Part shown: piece after piece, positions 54,933 through 64,000 of the stretch | Layout of the letters: every line of letters begins with the position of its first letter | Numbering within the stretch: the stretch's first letter is position 1 | Origin: Sphingomonas melonis | Lineage (GTDB): Bacteria; Pseudomonadota; Alphaproteobacteria; Sphingomonadales; Sphingomonadaceae | Direction of reading: 5' to 3' | Assembly (NCBI RefSeq): GCF_013409985.1 | Contig: NZ_JACCBY010000006.1 | Location: 62,001-126,000, forward strand | DNA length: 64,000 bases | Notes under the pieces: model-generated | The model's database searches: none | Told to the model about the DNA's origin: nothing | What the model saw: only the letters and a program-made list of their open reading frames with translations | Translations under genes and position numbers: made by a program

Positions 54933-55796
54933 TCATGCGCGCTTCTTCGCCGGCGCCTTCTTGGCCGGTGCCTTCTTCGCAGGCGCCTTCGTCTCCTCCT
55001 TCGCCGCGCCCGATTTCTCCATCGACTTCTTCAGCGCCGCCATCAGGTCGACGACATTGCTCGCCGACTTGCCGCCGTCGTCTTTCTCCTCGACGACCTT
55101 GGCGCCCTTCGCCTTGCGCTTGCGCTCGACCAAGTCCTTCAGCGCGTCGACATAGCGATCGTGGAATTCCTGGGGATCGAAGGTCGCGGTCTTCTTGTCG
55201 ATCAGCGCTTCGGCGAGGTCGAGCAGCTCGGGGTCGGGCTTGCCCTCCGGGATCTCACGGAAATAGCTCTGCGCCTTGTTGACCTCGTCGGCATAGCGCA
55301 GCGTTTCCAGCACCAGCCCGCGCCCGCACGGCTTCAGGCTGACGACATATTCGCGTCCGCGCATCGCCAGCTGCCCCAGGCCGACCTTCTTGGTCCGGCG
55401 CAGCGCCTCGCGCAGCACGATGAACGCCTCCTCGGCAAGGTCGTCCGCGGGCACGACGAAGTAGGGCTTTTCATAATAGAGCACGTCGATCTCGCTCGCA
55501 TCGACGAACTGCGTCAGCTCCAGCGTCTTCTTCGATTCGAGCTTCACCGCGTCGATCTCGTCCTGCTCCAACAGCACGAACTCGCCCTTCGACACCTCAT
55601 AGCCCTTCATGATCTCGTCGGTGTCGACCGGGCCGACGCCGGTGACGATCTTCTCGTAATGGATCGGCTGGCCGGTGGGCTCGTGGATCTGCTTGAACGC
55701 GACCGAGGCGCCGCTTTTCGTCGCCGAATAGATTTCGACCGGGATCGACACCAGGGCGAGCCGGATCTGTCCTTGCCAATAGGCGCGTGCAGGCAT
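54933..55796 (-). CDS. ku: Ku protein of bacterial non-homologous end joining
   Basis: 287 aa from the ATG at 55796 (MPARAYWQGQIRLALVSIP), with GGAAAG upstream. The Ku core includes IHEPTGQPIHYEK, LYYEKPYFVVP and a dimerisation region. The C-terminus, APAKKAPAKKAPAKKRA, is a Lys/Ala/Pro tail of the kind that binds DNA non-specifically in some bacterial Ku proteins. It encircles DNA ends and recruits LigD. Confidence 0.94.
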   Translation of the reverse strand: MPARAYWQGQIRLALVSIPVEIYSATKSGASVAFKQIHEPTGQPIHYEKIVTGVGPVDTDEIMKGYEVSKGEFVLLEQDEIDAVKLESKKTLELTQFVDASEIDVLYYEKPYFVVPADDLAEEAFIVLREALRRTKKVGLGQLAMRGREYVVSLKPCGRGLVLETLRYADEVNKAQSYFREIPEGKPDPELLDLAEALIDKKTATFDPQEFHDRYVDALKDLVERKRKAKGAKVVEEKDDGGKSASNVVDLMAALKKSMEKSGAAKEETKAPAKKAPAKKAPAKKRA

Positions 55797-56046
55797 GAAT
55801 GGGTCTTTCCGTTGCGGATGCGATTCAATCCCCGGGCGCGGGAGTCGTTCCGCTCCCATCAACGCCGCTTCCACCAAGGCGACGGGGGCGCCGCACTGGC
55901 CGGCGGGAGGACGTGCGGGAGCCCGGCGAGGCGGGATCGACCGTCAAGCTTTTGAAAGAACCTGATCCCCGCCCCATCCTTTTCGCGGGCGGACAGACAC
56001 TGGGGGCCGCATTTCCCGCGGGGCCAACATGCGCTAAGGGCCGGGG

Positions 56047-56625
56047 ATGGCTGACGACCCCTTTGCGCTGTTCGACTCCTGGTACGCCGAGGCGCGCGAT
56101 AGCGAGATAAACGATTCCAATGCGATGGCACTCGCCACCGTCGATGCCGCGGGGCAGCCGTCGGTGCGCATGGTGCTGCTCAAGGGGCATGGCCCCGACG
56201 GCTTCGTCTTCTATACCAATCGCGAGGGTCGCAAGGCCGCCGATCTCGCCGCGGTGCCCAAGGCCGCGCTGCTGTTCCACTGGAAGTCGCTGCGCCGCCA
56301 GATCCGCATCGAAGGCGCGGTAAGCCTCGCCAGCGACGCCGAATCCGACGCCTATTTCGCCAGCCGCGGCCGGGATTCCCAGCTCGGCGCCTGGGCTTCC
56401 GACCAGTCGCGCCCGCTCGACTCGCGCGAGACGTTCGAGGCGCGGTTCGCGGCCGTCAAGGCACGGTTCGAAGGACGCGACGTGCCGCGGCCGCCGCATT
56501 GGGGCGGCTATCGCGTCACCCCGCATGCGATCGAATTCTGGCAGGATCGTGCCCATCGCCTGCATGAGCGCCGGCTGTTCACCCGCGACGGCGACGGCTG
56601 GCGCGAAGGGTTGCTGTTCCCATGA
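56047..56625 (+). CDS. pdxH: Pyridoxamine 5'-phosphate oxidase
   Basis: 192 aa: [33 protein letters not shown] and the C-terminal [17 protein letters not shown], with FMN- and PLP-binding Arg/Lys residues. Makes pyridoxal 5'-phosphate. The stop overlaps the CDF gene start as ATGA. Confidence 0.94.
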   Translation: MADDPFALFDSWYAEARDSEINDSNAMALATVDAAGQPSVRMVLLKGHGPDGFVFYTNREGRKAADLAAVPKAALLFHWKSLRRQIRIEGAVSLASDAESDAYFASRGRDSQLGAWASDQSRPLDSRETFEARFAAVKARFEGRDVPRPPHWGGYRVTPHAIEFWQDRAHRLHERRLFTRDGDGWREGLLFP

Positions 56626-57569
56626 CCCGCGACGAACAGCGCCGCATGCTGCCCCTGGCGACGCGCGCCGCGCTCGCCAGCGTGGCGATGGCGTGCTTCC
56701 TGCTCGCCCTGAAGGGGTTCGCCGCCTGGCATACCGGCTCGGTCGCGATGCTGGGCAGCCTCGCCGATACCGCGCTCGACCTGCTCGCCAGCCTCGTCAC
56801 GCTGTACGGCGTCCGCCTCGCCGCGACGCCGGCCGACCACGACCATCGCTTCGGCCACGGCAAGGCGGAGGCGCTGGCGGCGCTGTTCCAGGTCGCGCTG
56901 ATCACCGCTTCGGCGGCGGGCATCGCCTGGCGCGCGATCGCGGCCCTGACCGAGAACGGCCCGACCGCCGACGCCGAATTCGGCATCGGCGTGTCGATCA
57001 TCGCGATCCTCGCGACGGTGGTGCTGCTCTGGTACCAGCGCCAGATCATCCGCCAGACCGGATCGGTCGCGATCATGGCGGACAATGTCCATTACCAGTC
57101 CGACGTGCTGCTCAACGGCTCGGTGATCGTCGCTCTGGTGCTCGACCAGTATCTCGGCTGGCACAAGGCCGATCCGATCCTCGGCATCGCGATCGCGCTG
57201 TGGCTGGCATGGGGCGCGTTCCAGGCATCGTCCAACGCGATCGACCAGTTGATGGACAAGGAATGGCCCGACGACGAGCGCGCCGCCTTCCTCGATGTCG
57301 CTGCGCGTCAGCCGGGGCTGAAGGGCATCCACGATTTCCGCACCCGGCGTTCGGGGAGCCACGATTTCGCGCAATTCCACATGGAGGTCGATCGCGACCT
57401 CACCGTCGGCGCCGCGCACGATATCGTCGAATCGGTCGAACGCACGCTGCGGCGCACCTTCCCCAAGGTCGAGGTGCTGATCCATCTCGACCCCGAAGGC
57501 CATGTCGATACCGACAATCCGCTGGTCGAGGCGGACGTCACCCCGCACTGGTTCGGCAAGCGCCTGTAA
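56622..57569 (+). CDS. Cation diffusion facilitator (FieF-like)
   Basis: 315 aa with six membrane spans in the first about 210 residues, metal-site residues in [16 protein letters not shown] (span II) and in span V ([13 protein letters not shown]), the [14 protein letters not shown] loop, and a cytoplasmic ferredoxin-like domain with a Glu/His end ([12 protein letters not shown]). It exports Zn, Fe or a similar divalent metal; the exact ion cannot be told. Overlaps pdxH by 4 bases. Confidence 0.9.
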   Translation: MTRDEQRRMLPLATRAALASVAMACFLLALKGFAAWHTGSVAMLGSLADTALDLLASLVTLYGVRLAATPADHDHRFGHGKAEALAALFQVALITASAAGIAWRAIAALTENGPTADAEFGIGVSIIAILATVVLLWYQRQIIRQTGSVAIMADNVHYQSDVLLNGSVIVALVLDQYLGWHKADPILGIAIALWLAWGAFQASSNAIDQLMDKEWPDDERAAFLDVAARQPGLKGIHDFRTRRSGSHDFAQFHMEVDRDLTVGAAHDIVESVERTLRRTFPKVEVLIHLDPEGHVDTDNPLVEADVTPHWFGKRL

Positions 57570-57597
57570 CCCGCGCCATCATCATGAGGTTCTGGTC

Positions 57598-58395
57598 ATG
57601 AGAATACCCTTCGCGCAGATCGACGCCTTCGCCGACGCGCCCTTCGCCGGCAATCCGGCGGCGGTGATGCCGCTGTCGGCTTGGCTGGCCGACGACGTGC
57701 TGCTGGCGATCGCCGCGGAGAACAACCTGTCGGAAACCGCCTTCCTGGTGCCCGACGCGAGCGGCGCGACGGATTTCGAGCTGCGCTGGTTCACCCCGGC
57801 GGCGGAGGTTGCGCTGTGCGGCCATGCGACGCTGGCGAGCGGCCATTTCGTGCTGTCGTCGGATGGCGACCTGACGCAGGTCCGCTTCCGCACCCGCCGC
57901 GCGGGCGTACTGACCGTGACGCGCGAGGGCAGCGGCTATGCGCTGGCGCTGCCGGCGTGGAAGCCCGAACCCAGGCCGCTGCCGGAGGTGGTGGAGGCGC
58001 TCGGCGTCACCGGCGTCGTCGAGACGCTGTGGCGCGAAGGCGGCTATGGCGTGATCGTGCTGGAGTCGGAAGCCGCGGTTCGCGCCGTCCGCCCCGACCT
58101 GCGCGCGCTCGCCGCGACCGGCGACCATCAGGCGATCGTCACCGCACGGGGCGAGACCGCTGCGGTGGTCAGCCGCATGTTCGCCCCCGGCTCGGGCGTC
58201 GACGAGGACCCGGTGACCGGCTCCGCGCATGCGGTGATCGTACCCTATTGGGCGGAGAAACTGGGAATTGACCGGTTCAGCGCCTTCCAGGCGAGCGCGC
58301 GTGGCGGCGCCTTGTCCTGCCGGCTGGAGGGCGACCGCGTGGTGCTCGGCGGCCATAGCGTCACGGTGATCGAGGGGACGTTCCTGCTGCCGTGA
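57598..58395 (+). CDS. PhzF family epimerase/isomerase-like protein
   Basis: 265 aa: QIDAFADAPFAGNPAAVM, the catalytic Glu in NNLSETAFL, ALCGHATLASGHF and GSGVDEDPVTGSAHA, the family pattern. GAGG lies eight bases before the ATG. There are no phenazine genes nearby, so the role is probably a general isomerase of unknown substrate. Confidence 0.88.
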   Translation: MRIPFAQIDAFADAPFAGNPAAVMPLSAWLADDVLLAIAAENNLSETAFLVPDASGATDFELRWFTPAAEVALCGHATLASGHFVLSSDGDLTQVRFRTRRAGVLTVTREGSGYALALPAWKPEPRPLPEVVEALGVTGVVETLWREGGYGVIVLESEAAVRAVRPDLRALAATGDHQAIVTARGETAAVVSRMFAPGSGVDEDPVTGSAHAVIVPYWAEKLGIDRFSAFQASARGGALSCRLEGDRVVLGGHSVTVIEGTFLLP

Positions 58396-58410
58396 ATGCT
58401 TTCCGACGTG

Positions 58411-58510
58411 TCATCCCGGCGCATGCCGGGACCCATGGACACGATGTCGCGGATGGCAGTGCCTTTCATCAGCCGCCCGCAACCATGGGTGCCGGCGTTC
58501 GCCGGGATGA
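58411..58510. repeat. Diverged inverted repeat downstream of the PhzF gene
   Basis: Two 28-bp arms (58411-58438 and 58483-58510) each contain an inner GCCGG hairpin, like the REP-like family, but with a different sequence (tcatcccggc.. / ..gccgggatga). It lies between convergent genes. Confidence 0.7.
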
Positions 58511-58573
58511 TGATCGGGGAGGCGTCACGCGCTCGGGGTGAGGGGAGGGTGCCCCCCAACGCTCCCCTCCGCG

Positions 58574-58828
58574 CTACCGCCCTCGCCGCTTGGTCATCGG
58601 ATCGGGTTTCGCCGGCTTCACCCAGCCCTCGGGCGGCGCGACGCGCGACTGGCTGGTGCCCAGTCCCATCGCACCCGGCCGCTGCCGCTCCAGCCCGGCG
58701 GTATCGACGTCCGCACCGCCGGCGCGCAACAGGCTGATCCGGTCGCGCAGCTTGCCCGCCGTCTCGAAATCGAGTGCGGCGGCGGCCGCCTCCATCTCCA
58801 GTCGCAGCGCCTCGATCGAGACGGTCAC
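58574..58828 (-). CDS. UvrB/UvrC motif protein
   Basis: 84 aa. An N-terminal helix pair with [20 protein letters not shown], the UvrB/UvrC interaction motif, then a short basic tail ending KRRGR. The ATG overlaps the mnmA stop as ATGA. The motif also occurs in small adaptor proteins; the role here is unknown. Confidence 0.8.
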   Translation of the reverse strand: MTVSIEALRLEMEAAAAALDFETAGKLRDRISLLRAGGADVDTAGLERQRPGAMGLGTSQSRVAPPEGWVKPAKPDPMTKRRGR

Positions 58829-59943
58829 GCCGCCGCCGCCTGTATCGCCAGCGCCGGCTCGGTCGCCGCGATCCAGCCGCCGCCCAGCACCCGCTCGCCT
58901 GCATAGAGGACGGCCGCCTGCCCCGGTGCGACGCCATATTCGGGCGCGTCGAAGCGCAGCCGGTCGCCATCGAGCCGCGCCGCGACCGGCTTGGCCATCG
59001 AGCGCACCTTGGCGGTGATCGGGCCGGCATGATCGCCGCCGATCCAGTTGAGGCCGGTGACCTCAGCCGCCGCCACCGCCAGCGCGGCGCGCGGGCCGAC
59101 CACGACCTGCCGCGTCGCCGCATCGACGCGCACGACGTACAGCGGCTCGGGCGTGCCGCCGATCTCCAGCCCGCGGCGCTGGCCGACGGTGAAGTGGATG
59201 ATGCCGCGATGGCGGCCGAGCCGCCGCCCGGCGAGATCGACGATATCGCCCGCGGTATCCGCCTCGGGGCGCAGCTTGCGCACCAGCGCGGCGTAATCGC
59301 CGTCCGGCACGAAGCATATGTCCTGGCTGTCCGGCTTGGCAGCGACGCCAAGCCCCAATTCGGCGGCGATTTCGCGCACCCGTGCCTTGGGTAGCGCACC
59401 AAGAGGAAAGCGCAGATAATCGAGCTGCGCCTGGGTCGTCGCGAACAGGAAATAGCTCTGGTCGCGCGCCGGATCGGCGCCGCGATGCAATTCCGCCCCC
59501 GCCGGGCCGATCACGCGACGGACATAATGGCCGGTCGCCAGGCAATCGGCGCCGAGGTCGCGCGACAGGCTGAGCAGGTCGGTGAACTTCGGCCCGGTGT
59601 TGCACTGCACGCAAGGGATCGGCGTCTGTCCCGCAAGATAGGCGTCGGCGAAGGTATCCACCACCGTTTCGCGAAACCGCGTCTCGTGATCGAACACGTA
59701 ATGCGCGATGCCGAGCCGGTCGCACACCGCGCGCGCGTCGCGGATGTCGCGGCCCGCGCAGCAGCTGCCCGCGCGCCCGGTCGCCTCACCGTGATCATAA
59801 AGCTGCAGCGTCACGCCGATCGTTTCGGCGCCGGTCTGCGCCGCCAGCGCGGCCACCACCGAACTGTCGACGCCGCCGGACATCGCCACGACGATCCGCT
59901 TGCCGGTAAGTCCGTCGCCGAGCTGGAAATCCACATCGTCCAT
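58825..59943 (-). CDS. mnmA: tRNA 2-thiouridine synthase MnmA
   Basis: 372 aa from the ATG at 59943 (AGGA upstream); ATG 59952 lacks a site. PP-loop [12 protein letters not shown], a catalytic Cys in IPCVQCN and a second in PDSQDICFV, and a C-terminal beta-barrel. It thiolates U34 of Lys, Glu and Gln tRNAs with sulfur from a cysteine desulfurase. Confidence 0.94.
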   Translation of the reverse strand: MDDVDFQLGDGLTGKRIVVAMSGGVDSSVVAALAAQTGAETIGVTLQLYDHGEATGRAGSCCAGRDIRDARAVCDRLGIAHYVFDHETRFRETVVDTFADAYLAGQTPIPCVQCNTGPKFTDLLSLSRDLGADCLATGHYVRRVIGPAGAELHRGADPARDQSYFLFATTQAQLDYLRFPLGALPKARVREIAAELGLGVAAKPDSQDICFVPDGDYAALVRKLRPEADTAGDIVDLAGRRLGRHRGIIHFTVGQRRGLEIGGTPEPLYVVRVDAATRQVVVGPRAALAVAAAEVTGLNWIGGDHAGPITAKVRSMAKPVAARLDGDRLRFDAPEYGVAPGQAAVLYAGERVLGGGWIAATEPALAIQAAAA

Positions 59944-60446
59944 AGCGGTCATCCTAGCCGTTCCGGCGCCAAACCGCAAAACAGCGCCGGTTAACATGGC
60001 CTCACATAGGTTCATACAAAAGTGACAGTTGCTTTACCCCGCCTTCATTGCTCGCCGCTACAAGGGAGGTTCGCAAAGGCAATACGAGTGGATCAGCGTT
60101 GGACCTCAGCTTTCCAGGCTTCGACAGAAATACGGAAGTCACCAAGCTTCCCGGCGATCTGGCGGTGCTCATGGTCGGAATCGCCGCGCGGCAGACGGCG
60201 TCTCCCACCGCCGTCGCGCAGGCGCGGTTCGGCCGGATCGGCCATCCGTCCCGCTTGCTGCAGCCGCTGGACGGCGCGTTCAACGGTCCGACCGCCGCGT
60301 TGCTCGCCCAGTGGAGGGACGGAATCCCGCCACGAGAAGGATGAATTCGTTGTTAACCTTGGCGTGCAAGGCGTTCTTCAAGACCGTTCGCTAGGGTTCA
60401 GTATCGCGTTTGAGAGGGGGCCCCCAGCCCCGATCGAGGTTGAGTG
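59944..60446 (+). promoter_or_regulatory. 503-bp upstream region of sciP
   Basis: No gene is called with confidence. One open frame with a TTG at 60048 (98 codons) has a coding-like base pattern in its last two thirds but no ribosome site. Two TTAAC motifs (59991 and 60353-60358) recall CtrA half-sites, although no complete TTAA-N7-TTAA box is seen. The promoters of mnmA (left) and sciP (right) lie here. Confidence 0.4.
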
Positions 60447-60746
60447 ATGATCGAGAACCAAAAAATCCGCCCCGCCAAAGTGATAGGCCCGCTCGGCGAG
60501 TCGCTCACGCTGGATTCGCTGCCGCCGCCGTCGACGACGCGCTGGGTCGTGCGGCGCAAGGCGGAAGTGGTCGCGGCGGTCAACGGCGGTTTGCTGACCG
60601 TCGACGAGGTCTGCACGCGCTATGGCCTGACGGTTGAGGAATTCGCCAGCTGGCAACGCGCGATCGATCGTTCGGGCATGCCCGGATTGCGCGTCACGCG
60701 CATCCAGCACTACAAATCCTTGTACGAACGCCAGCAGAAATATTGA
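60447..60746 (+). CDS. sciP: SciP family transcriptional regulator, inhibitor of CtrA (DUF1153)
   Basis: 99 aa from the ATG at 60447 (GAGG upstream). RWVVRRKAEVVAAVNGGLL, then CTRYGLTVEEFASWQRAIDR and TRIQHYKSLYERQ, match SciP closely. In Caulobacter SciP binds CtrA and blocks its transcription activation in G1. No cell-cycle gene adjoins here; mnmA lies upstream and GlsB downstream. Confidence 0.9.
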   Translation: MIENQKIRPAKVIGPLGESLTLDSLPPPSTTRWVVRRKAEVVAAVNGGLLTVDEVCTRYGLTVEEFASWQRAIDRSGMPGLRVTRIQHYKSLYERQQKY

Positions 60747-60853
60747 ATGTTCCAACGTCCCTAGGCCGCGAAAAACGAAACGCGTGCGGAACATTGTTAC
60801 GGGGTTGGGCGTCTTTCCGAGCGGAGCCCATGGCGGGCGAAACGGAGGGACCT

Positions 60854-61111
60854 ATGGGTATCATTCTTTGGCTTATCATCGGCGGCGTCATCGGCTGGCT
60901 CGCCAGCATCATCATGCGCACTGATGCGCAGCAGGGCATCTTCCTGAACATCGTCGTCGGTATCGTCGGCGCGTTCATCGGCGGCCTGATCCTGTCGGGT
61001 GGTTCGATCAACAACCAGCCGCTGAACATCACGTCGTTCCTGGTGTCGCTGCTCGGTGCGGTGATCCTGCTCGCGATCGTGAACCTGGTTCGTCGCGGTA
61101 GCGTTCGCTAA
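60854..61111 (+). CDS. GlsB/YeaQ/YmgE family membrane protein
   Basis: 85 aa from the ATG at 60854, with GGAGGGAC upstream. Three membrane spans with Gly-rich turns: MGIILWLIIGGVIGWLA, VVGIVGAFIGGLIL and FLVSLLGAVILLAIV. Stress-linked family of uncertain role, probably transglycosylase-associated by its family name. Confidence 0.9.
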   Translation: MGIILWLIIGGVIGWLASIIMRTDAQQGIFLNIVVGIVGAFIGGLILSGGSINNQPLNITSFLVSLLGAVILLAIVNLVRRGSVR

Positions 61112-61139
61112 GCAGTTCGCTTCGTCACGCGAAATGGAA

Positions 61140-61169
61140 GGGCCGTCCGGGCGACCGGGCGGCCCTTTT
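61140..61169 (+). terminator. Rho-independent terminator after the GlsB-family gene
   Basis: An 11-bp GC stem (61140-61150 with 61155-61165, one wobble, GCGA loop) followed by TTTT. It lies 28 bases past the stop and also sits just beyond the end of the convergent SIMPL gene. Confidence 0.85.
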
Positions 61170-61173
61170 CGCG

Positions 61174-61899
61174 TCATTGCAGCAGGAATCGCACCGACAG
61201 CGTGACGGTGACGTCCTTCTCGCCCGCGGCGATCTCGGTGCCCGCGGCATCCGCCTTCATCGCGCGGGCGGCGAACATCGGCTGCGGCCCCGGCCCGCCG
61301 CTATCCTGCCCGGCCTCGGCGATCGAGATCACCCGCGCCACCTTCAGCCCCGCCGCCGCCGCATAGAGGTCCGCCCGCGCCCGCGCGCGCTTGACCGCGT
61401 CGGCGCGCGCCTCGTCCAGCGCGGCCTCAGGCTTGTCGATCGACAGATTGGGACCGTCGATCTGGTTGGCCCCCTGTGCGACCAGCGCATCGAGCACGCT
61501 CCCGGCCCTGGTCACGTCGCGGAAGCGGATGGTGACCGTGTTGGTCGCCTGATAGCCGGTGATCGCCGGCGGCTGACCATCGGTGTAGCGATATTGCGGG
61601 CTGAGCCCGACGTTCGAGGTGGCGAGATCGCGCGGCGCGATGCCGGCGCGCTTCACCGCGGCGAGCACGCGCTGCATGCGCTGCGCATTGTCGGCGAGCG
61701 CGGCGGCGGCGGTGGGCGCCTGCGACACCACGCCGGCACGGATCGTCGCGAGATCGGGCACCCGCGTCGTGCGCCCTTCCGCGCTGACGTCGAGGATGGT
61801 CCCCTGTGCGGGCACCAACGGTTCCACCGTGGTCGGCGCGCTCTGCGCAAATGCCGACGCAGGTGCGATCATTAGTACCATTGCGGACAGATATTTCAC
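61174..61899 (-). CDS. SIMPL domain periplasmic protein (DUF541)
   Basis: 241 aa. A signal peptide ends near ASAFAQ (about residue 19). The SIMPL pattern follows: ISAEGR-like ILDVSAEGRTTRVPD, NAQRMQRVLAAVKRAGI, DLATSNVGLSPQY and ARARADLYAAAAGLKV. The family is periplasmic or secreted, with oligomeric ring structures and no fixed function. Confidence 0.88.
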   Translation of the reverse strand: MKYLSAMVLMIAPASAFAQSAPTTVEPLVPAQGTILDVSAEGRTTRVPDLATIRAGVVSQAPTAAAALADNAQRMQRVLAAVKRAGIAPRDLATSNVGLSPQYRYTDGQPPAITGYQATNTVTIRFRDVTRAGSVLDALVAQGANQIDGPNLSIDKPEAALDEARADAVKRARARADLYAAAAGLKVARVISIAEAGQDSGGPGPQPMFAARAMKADAAGTEIAAGEKDVTVTLSVRFLLQ

Positions 61900-62111
61900 T
61901 TAGTCTCTCCCGTGTCGGTGAACGCTACGCCCAGCATTTGCCCTGATCGAGGTCAACCTTAGCTGAACGGGTGATCGTGTTGCGGACACTGTGACTTTCG
62001 GGCATGACGCGACCATCGCGCCAGCGGGGGCTTGAGCGCGGTGCTATATTCAGATAACACAGTCGTGACGGACGATGGCCCGGAAGTGGCCGGCACGGGG
62101 ATGGGACAGGC

Positions 62112-63299
62112 ATGAACGATTATCAGGGTTCGATCGGTCACGAGGAACAGCTGGCCTTGCCGGGTGAACCCGCACCGTCGCGCCGTGGCCGCAAGATCGT
62201 CGTCATCCTGGTCATCGTGCTGCTGCTCGCGCTCGTCACCTGGGCGATGTTCGGCCGCAAGAAGGCCGATCCCGCCGCCGGCCAGAAGACCGAGCAGATG
62301 CCGACCGTCACCGTCGTCGTGCCCGGCCGCAAGACCGTCGACCGCACGATCACCGCCACCGGCACGCTCGCCGCGCGCCGCGAGATGCCGGTCGGCGTCG
62401 CCGGCGAGGGCGGGATGATCACCCGTGTCCTCGTCGAGCCCGGCCAGTGGGTCAACGCCGGACAGGTGCTCGCCACCGTCGACCGGTCGGTACAGACGCA
62501 GACCGCCGCCTCGCTCGCCGCGCAGGTCGCCGTCGCCCGCTCCGACCAGACGATCGCGCAGGCCGAGCTCGATCGCGCGCAACAGCTCGTCGACCGCGGC
62601 TTCATCTCCAAGGCGGATCTGCAGCGCAAGGCCGCGACCCGCGACGCCGCCGCCGCGCGCGTGCAGGTCGCCGCCGCGAGCCTGCGCGAGGCGAATGCCC
62701 GCAACGGGCGGCTCGACATCCGCGCACCCGCCGCCGGCCTCGTCCTCACCCGCCAGGCCGAACCCGGCCAGATCGTCAGCTCGGGCACCGGCGTGCTGTT
62801 CCGCATGGCGCAGGGCGGCCAGATCGAAATGCGCGCGCAGCTCGCCGAGGCCGATCTCGCCAGCCTGCGTCCCGGCGCGCGCGCCGAAGTGACCCCGGTC
62901 GGCAGCGACCGCCGCTTCGCCGGCGAAGTGTGGCAGGTCTCGCCGATCATCGATCCCAACACCCGCCAGGGCATCGCCCGGATCGCGCTGCGCTACGATC
63001 CCGCGCTCCGCCCGGGCGGCTTCGCCTCGGCGACGATCGTCGGCGGTGCCGCGGTCGCGCCGCTGCTGCCCGACGCCGCGCTGCAAAGCGACGACAAGGG
63101 CAGCTTCGTGTATATCGTCGGCAAGGACGACAAGGTCGAGCGCCGCAATATCAAGATCGGCCAGGTCTCCGACGCCGGCGTGACGGTGATCTCCGGCCTC
63201 GACGGCACCGAACGCGTCGTCCGCTCGGCGGGCGGGTTCCTGGCACCCGGCCAGAAGGTGAAACCGGTCGTCGTGACCGCCCAGCCAAAGGCAAGCTGA
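62112..63299 (+). CDS. RND efflux periplasmic adaptor subunit (HlyD/MFP family)
   Basis: 395 aa. One N-terminal membrane anchor (IVVILVIVLLLALVTWAM, about 22-41), then a lipoyl half, a coiled-coil hairpin (TIAQAELDRAQQLVDRGFI, about 135-180), a second lipoyl half and a beta-barrel/MPD end. It links the inner-membrane pump encoded next to an outer-membrane channel. One base separates its stop from the permease ATG. Confidence 0.92.
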   Translation: MNDYQGSIGHEEQLALPGEPAPSRRGRKIVVILVIVLLLALVTWAMFGRKKADPAAGQKTEQMPTVTVVVPGRKTVDRTITATGTLAARREMPVGVAGEGGMITRVLVEPGQWVNAGQVLATVDRSVQTQTAASLAAQVAVARSDQTIAQAELDRAQQLVDRGFISKADLQRKAATRDAAAARVQVAAASLREANARNGRLDIRAPAAGLVLTRQAEPGQIVSSGTGVLFRMAQGGQIEMRAQLAEADLASLRPGARAEVTPVGSDRRFAGEVWQVSPIIDPNTRQGIARIALRYDPALRPGGFASATIVGGAAVAPLLPDAALQSDDKGSFVYIVGKDDKVERRNIKIGQVSDAGVTVISGLDGTERVVRSAGGFLAPGQKVKPVVVTAQPKAS

Positions 63300-63300
63300 C

Positions 63301-64000
63301 ATGAGCTTCCGCAACATCTCCGCCTGGGCGATCCGCAATCCGGTTCCGCCGATCGTGCTGTTCATCGCACTGACGCTGGCGGGGATCGTCAGCTTCATGC
63401 GGATGGACGTCAACAACGATCCCGACATCGACTTCCCCGTCGTCATCGTCGTCATCAGCCAGCCCGGCGCGGCGCCGACCGAGCTCGAGAACCAGGTCAC
63501 CAACCGCGTCGAATCCGCGGTCCGCTCGCTCCAGGGCATCGACGAGATCACCTCGACCGTCACCGAGGGCCAGTCGACCACCGTCGTCCAGCTCGCGATC
63601 GGCACGCCGATCGACCGCGCGGTCAACGACACGCGCGACAAGATCGCGCAGATCCGCAGCAACCTGCCCGAGGGCATCCTCGAGCCGCAGATCTTCCGCG
63701 CCGACACCACCGACAACGATCTCGCCAGTTACTCGGCGATCGCCAGCGACATGACCGTCGAGCAATTGAGCTGGTACATCGACAATACGGTGACCAAGGA
63801 ATTGCTGTCGGTGCCCGGCATGGCCGCGGTCAACCGCAACGGCGGCGTCAGCCGCGAGATCCGCGTCATCCTCGATCCGCTGCGCCTGCAAAGCCAGGGC
63901 CTGACCGCCAGCCAGGTCAACGCGCAGCTCCGCCAGATCAACCTCAACGCCGCCGGCGGCCGCGCCGAGATTGCCGGGTCGGAGCAATCGGTGCGCGTGC
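63301..64000 (+). CDS. RND efflux permease (N-terminal 233 codons, runs off the window)
   Basis: Starts MSFRNISAWAIRNPVPPIV and is open to the window end. The first membrane helix (about 15-34) is followed by DFPVVIVVISQPGAAPTELE and the porter-domain start (VESAVRSLQGIDEITST), typical of AcrB/MexF-like pumps. The C-terminal 800 or so residues are beyond the window. Operon with the adaptor. Confidence 0.9.
   Translation, partial: MSFRNISAWAIRNPVPPIVLFIALTLAGIVSFMRMDVNNDPDIDFPVVIVVISQPGAAPTELENQVTNRVESAVRSLQGIDEITSTVTEGQSTTVVQLAIGTPIDRAVNDTRDKIAQIRSNLPEGILEPQIFRADTTDNDLASYSAIASDMTVEQLSWYIDNTVTKELLSVPGMAAVNRNGGVSREIRVILDPLRLQSQGLTASQVNAQLRQINLNAAGGRAEIAGSEQSVRV

Noticed and set aside
60048..60344. 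98-codon frame with TTG start upstream of sciP
   Set aside because: The later codons look GC3-biased, but there is no good start or ribosome site and no family; kept only as a remark.
1..64000. CRISPR arrays, tRNA and rRNA genes, prophage or insertion-sequence transposases
   Set aside because: None was seen: no regularly spaced direct repeats, no cloverleaf or CCA end, no transposase or integrase motif. A covariance-model scan would be needed for certainty.

Overview
The window looks like a chromosomal segment from a sphingomonad (Alphaproteobacteria, Sphingomonas-like). Most of it is very GC-rich with strongly GC-biased third codon positions. It carries the CtrA-inhibitor family SciP, an aerobic cobalamin pathway with cbtAB and DUF1636, a large TonB-dependent receptor, a Ku/LigD repair pair and DUF1192. 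I saw no rRNA, tRNA, CRISPR array, transposase or integrase.

Layout. 1-2.4 kb: an accessory patch with clearly lower GC than the rest. It holds a two-gene cassette (membrane, coiled-coil and GAF-like protein followed by a Panacea/SocA-type antitoxin cut by the window edge), an unknown 179-aa protein and a 59-aa protein. 2.8-7.7 kb: an archaic chaperone-usher pilus operon (two spore-coat-U pilins, usher, chaperone) and a small outer-membrane-barrel candidate. 7.7-15.2 kb: two secreted unknowns, then a periplasmic M16 protease divergent from a TonB-dependent receptor, an arrangement like the FusC/FusA and PqqL/YddB import pairs. 15.2-31.9 kb: a nearly complete aerobic corrin-ring pathway (cobW-N-G-H-I-J, cobK on the other strand, cobL-E-M-B-A-F, bluB), a CobC-like phosphatase lacking its catalytic His, and cbtB-cbtA-DUF1636 for cobalt supply. 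It is bracketed by two cobalamin riboswitches of different size. The late steps (cobNST partners S and T, cobO, cobQ, cobD, cobP, cobV, cobU) are not in the window.

32-46 kb: mostly housekeeping genes (tgt, queA, cyclophilin, coaD, ispA, xseB, clpA), with small uncharacterised proteins, a single-domain response regulator, a metallophosphoesterase, a 7TMR-DISM diguanylate cyclase and a Nudix hydrolase. 46-52 kb: a quinone oxidoreductase, a LacI regulator, then a fused circularly permuted ATP-grasp/alpha-E protein next to a transglutaminase. That pair belongs to a predicted but biochemically obscure peptide-ligation system. 52-56 kb: LigD and Ku for non-homologous end joining. 56-64 kb: pdxH, a cation diffusion facilitator, a PhzF-like protein, mnmA, sciP, a GlsB/YeaQ membrane protein, a SIMPL protein and the start of an RND efflux operon that runs off the window.

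Gene packing is tight, with many ATGA or GTGA stop/start overlaps, so the cob, queA-cyclophilin, mnmA and pdxH groups are almost certainly co-transcribed and translationally coupled. Several intergenic spaces carry a dispersed palindromic repeat family with 28-bp arms. Start codons were moved from the longest open frame to the site best supported by Shine-Dalgarno spacing, signal peptides or neighbour overlap.
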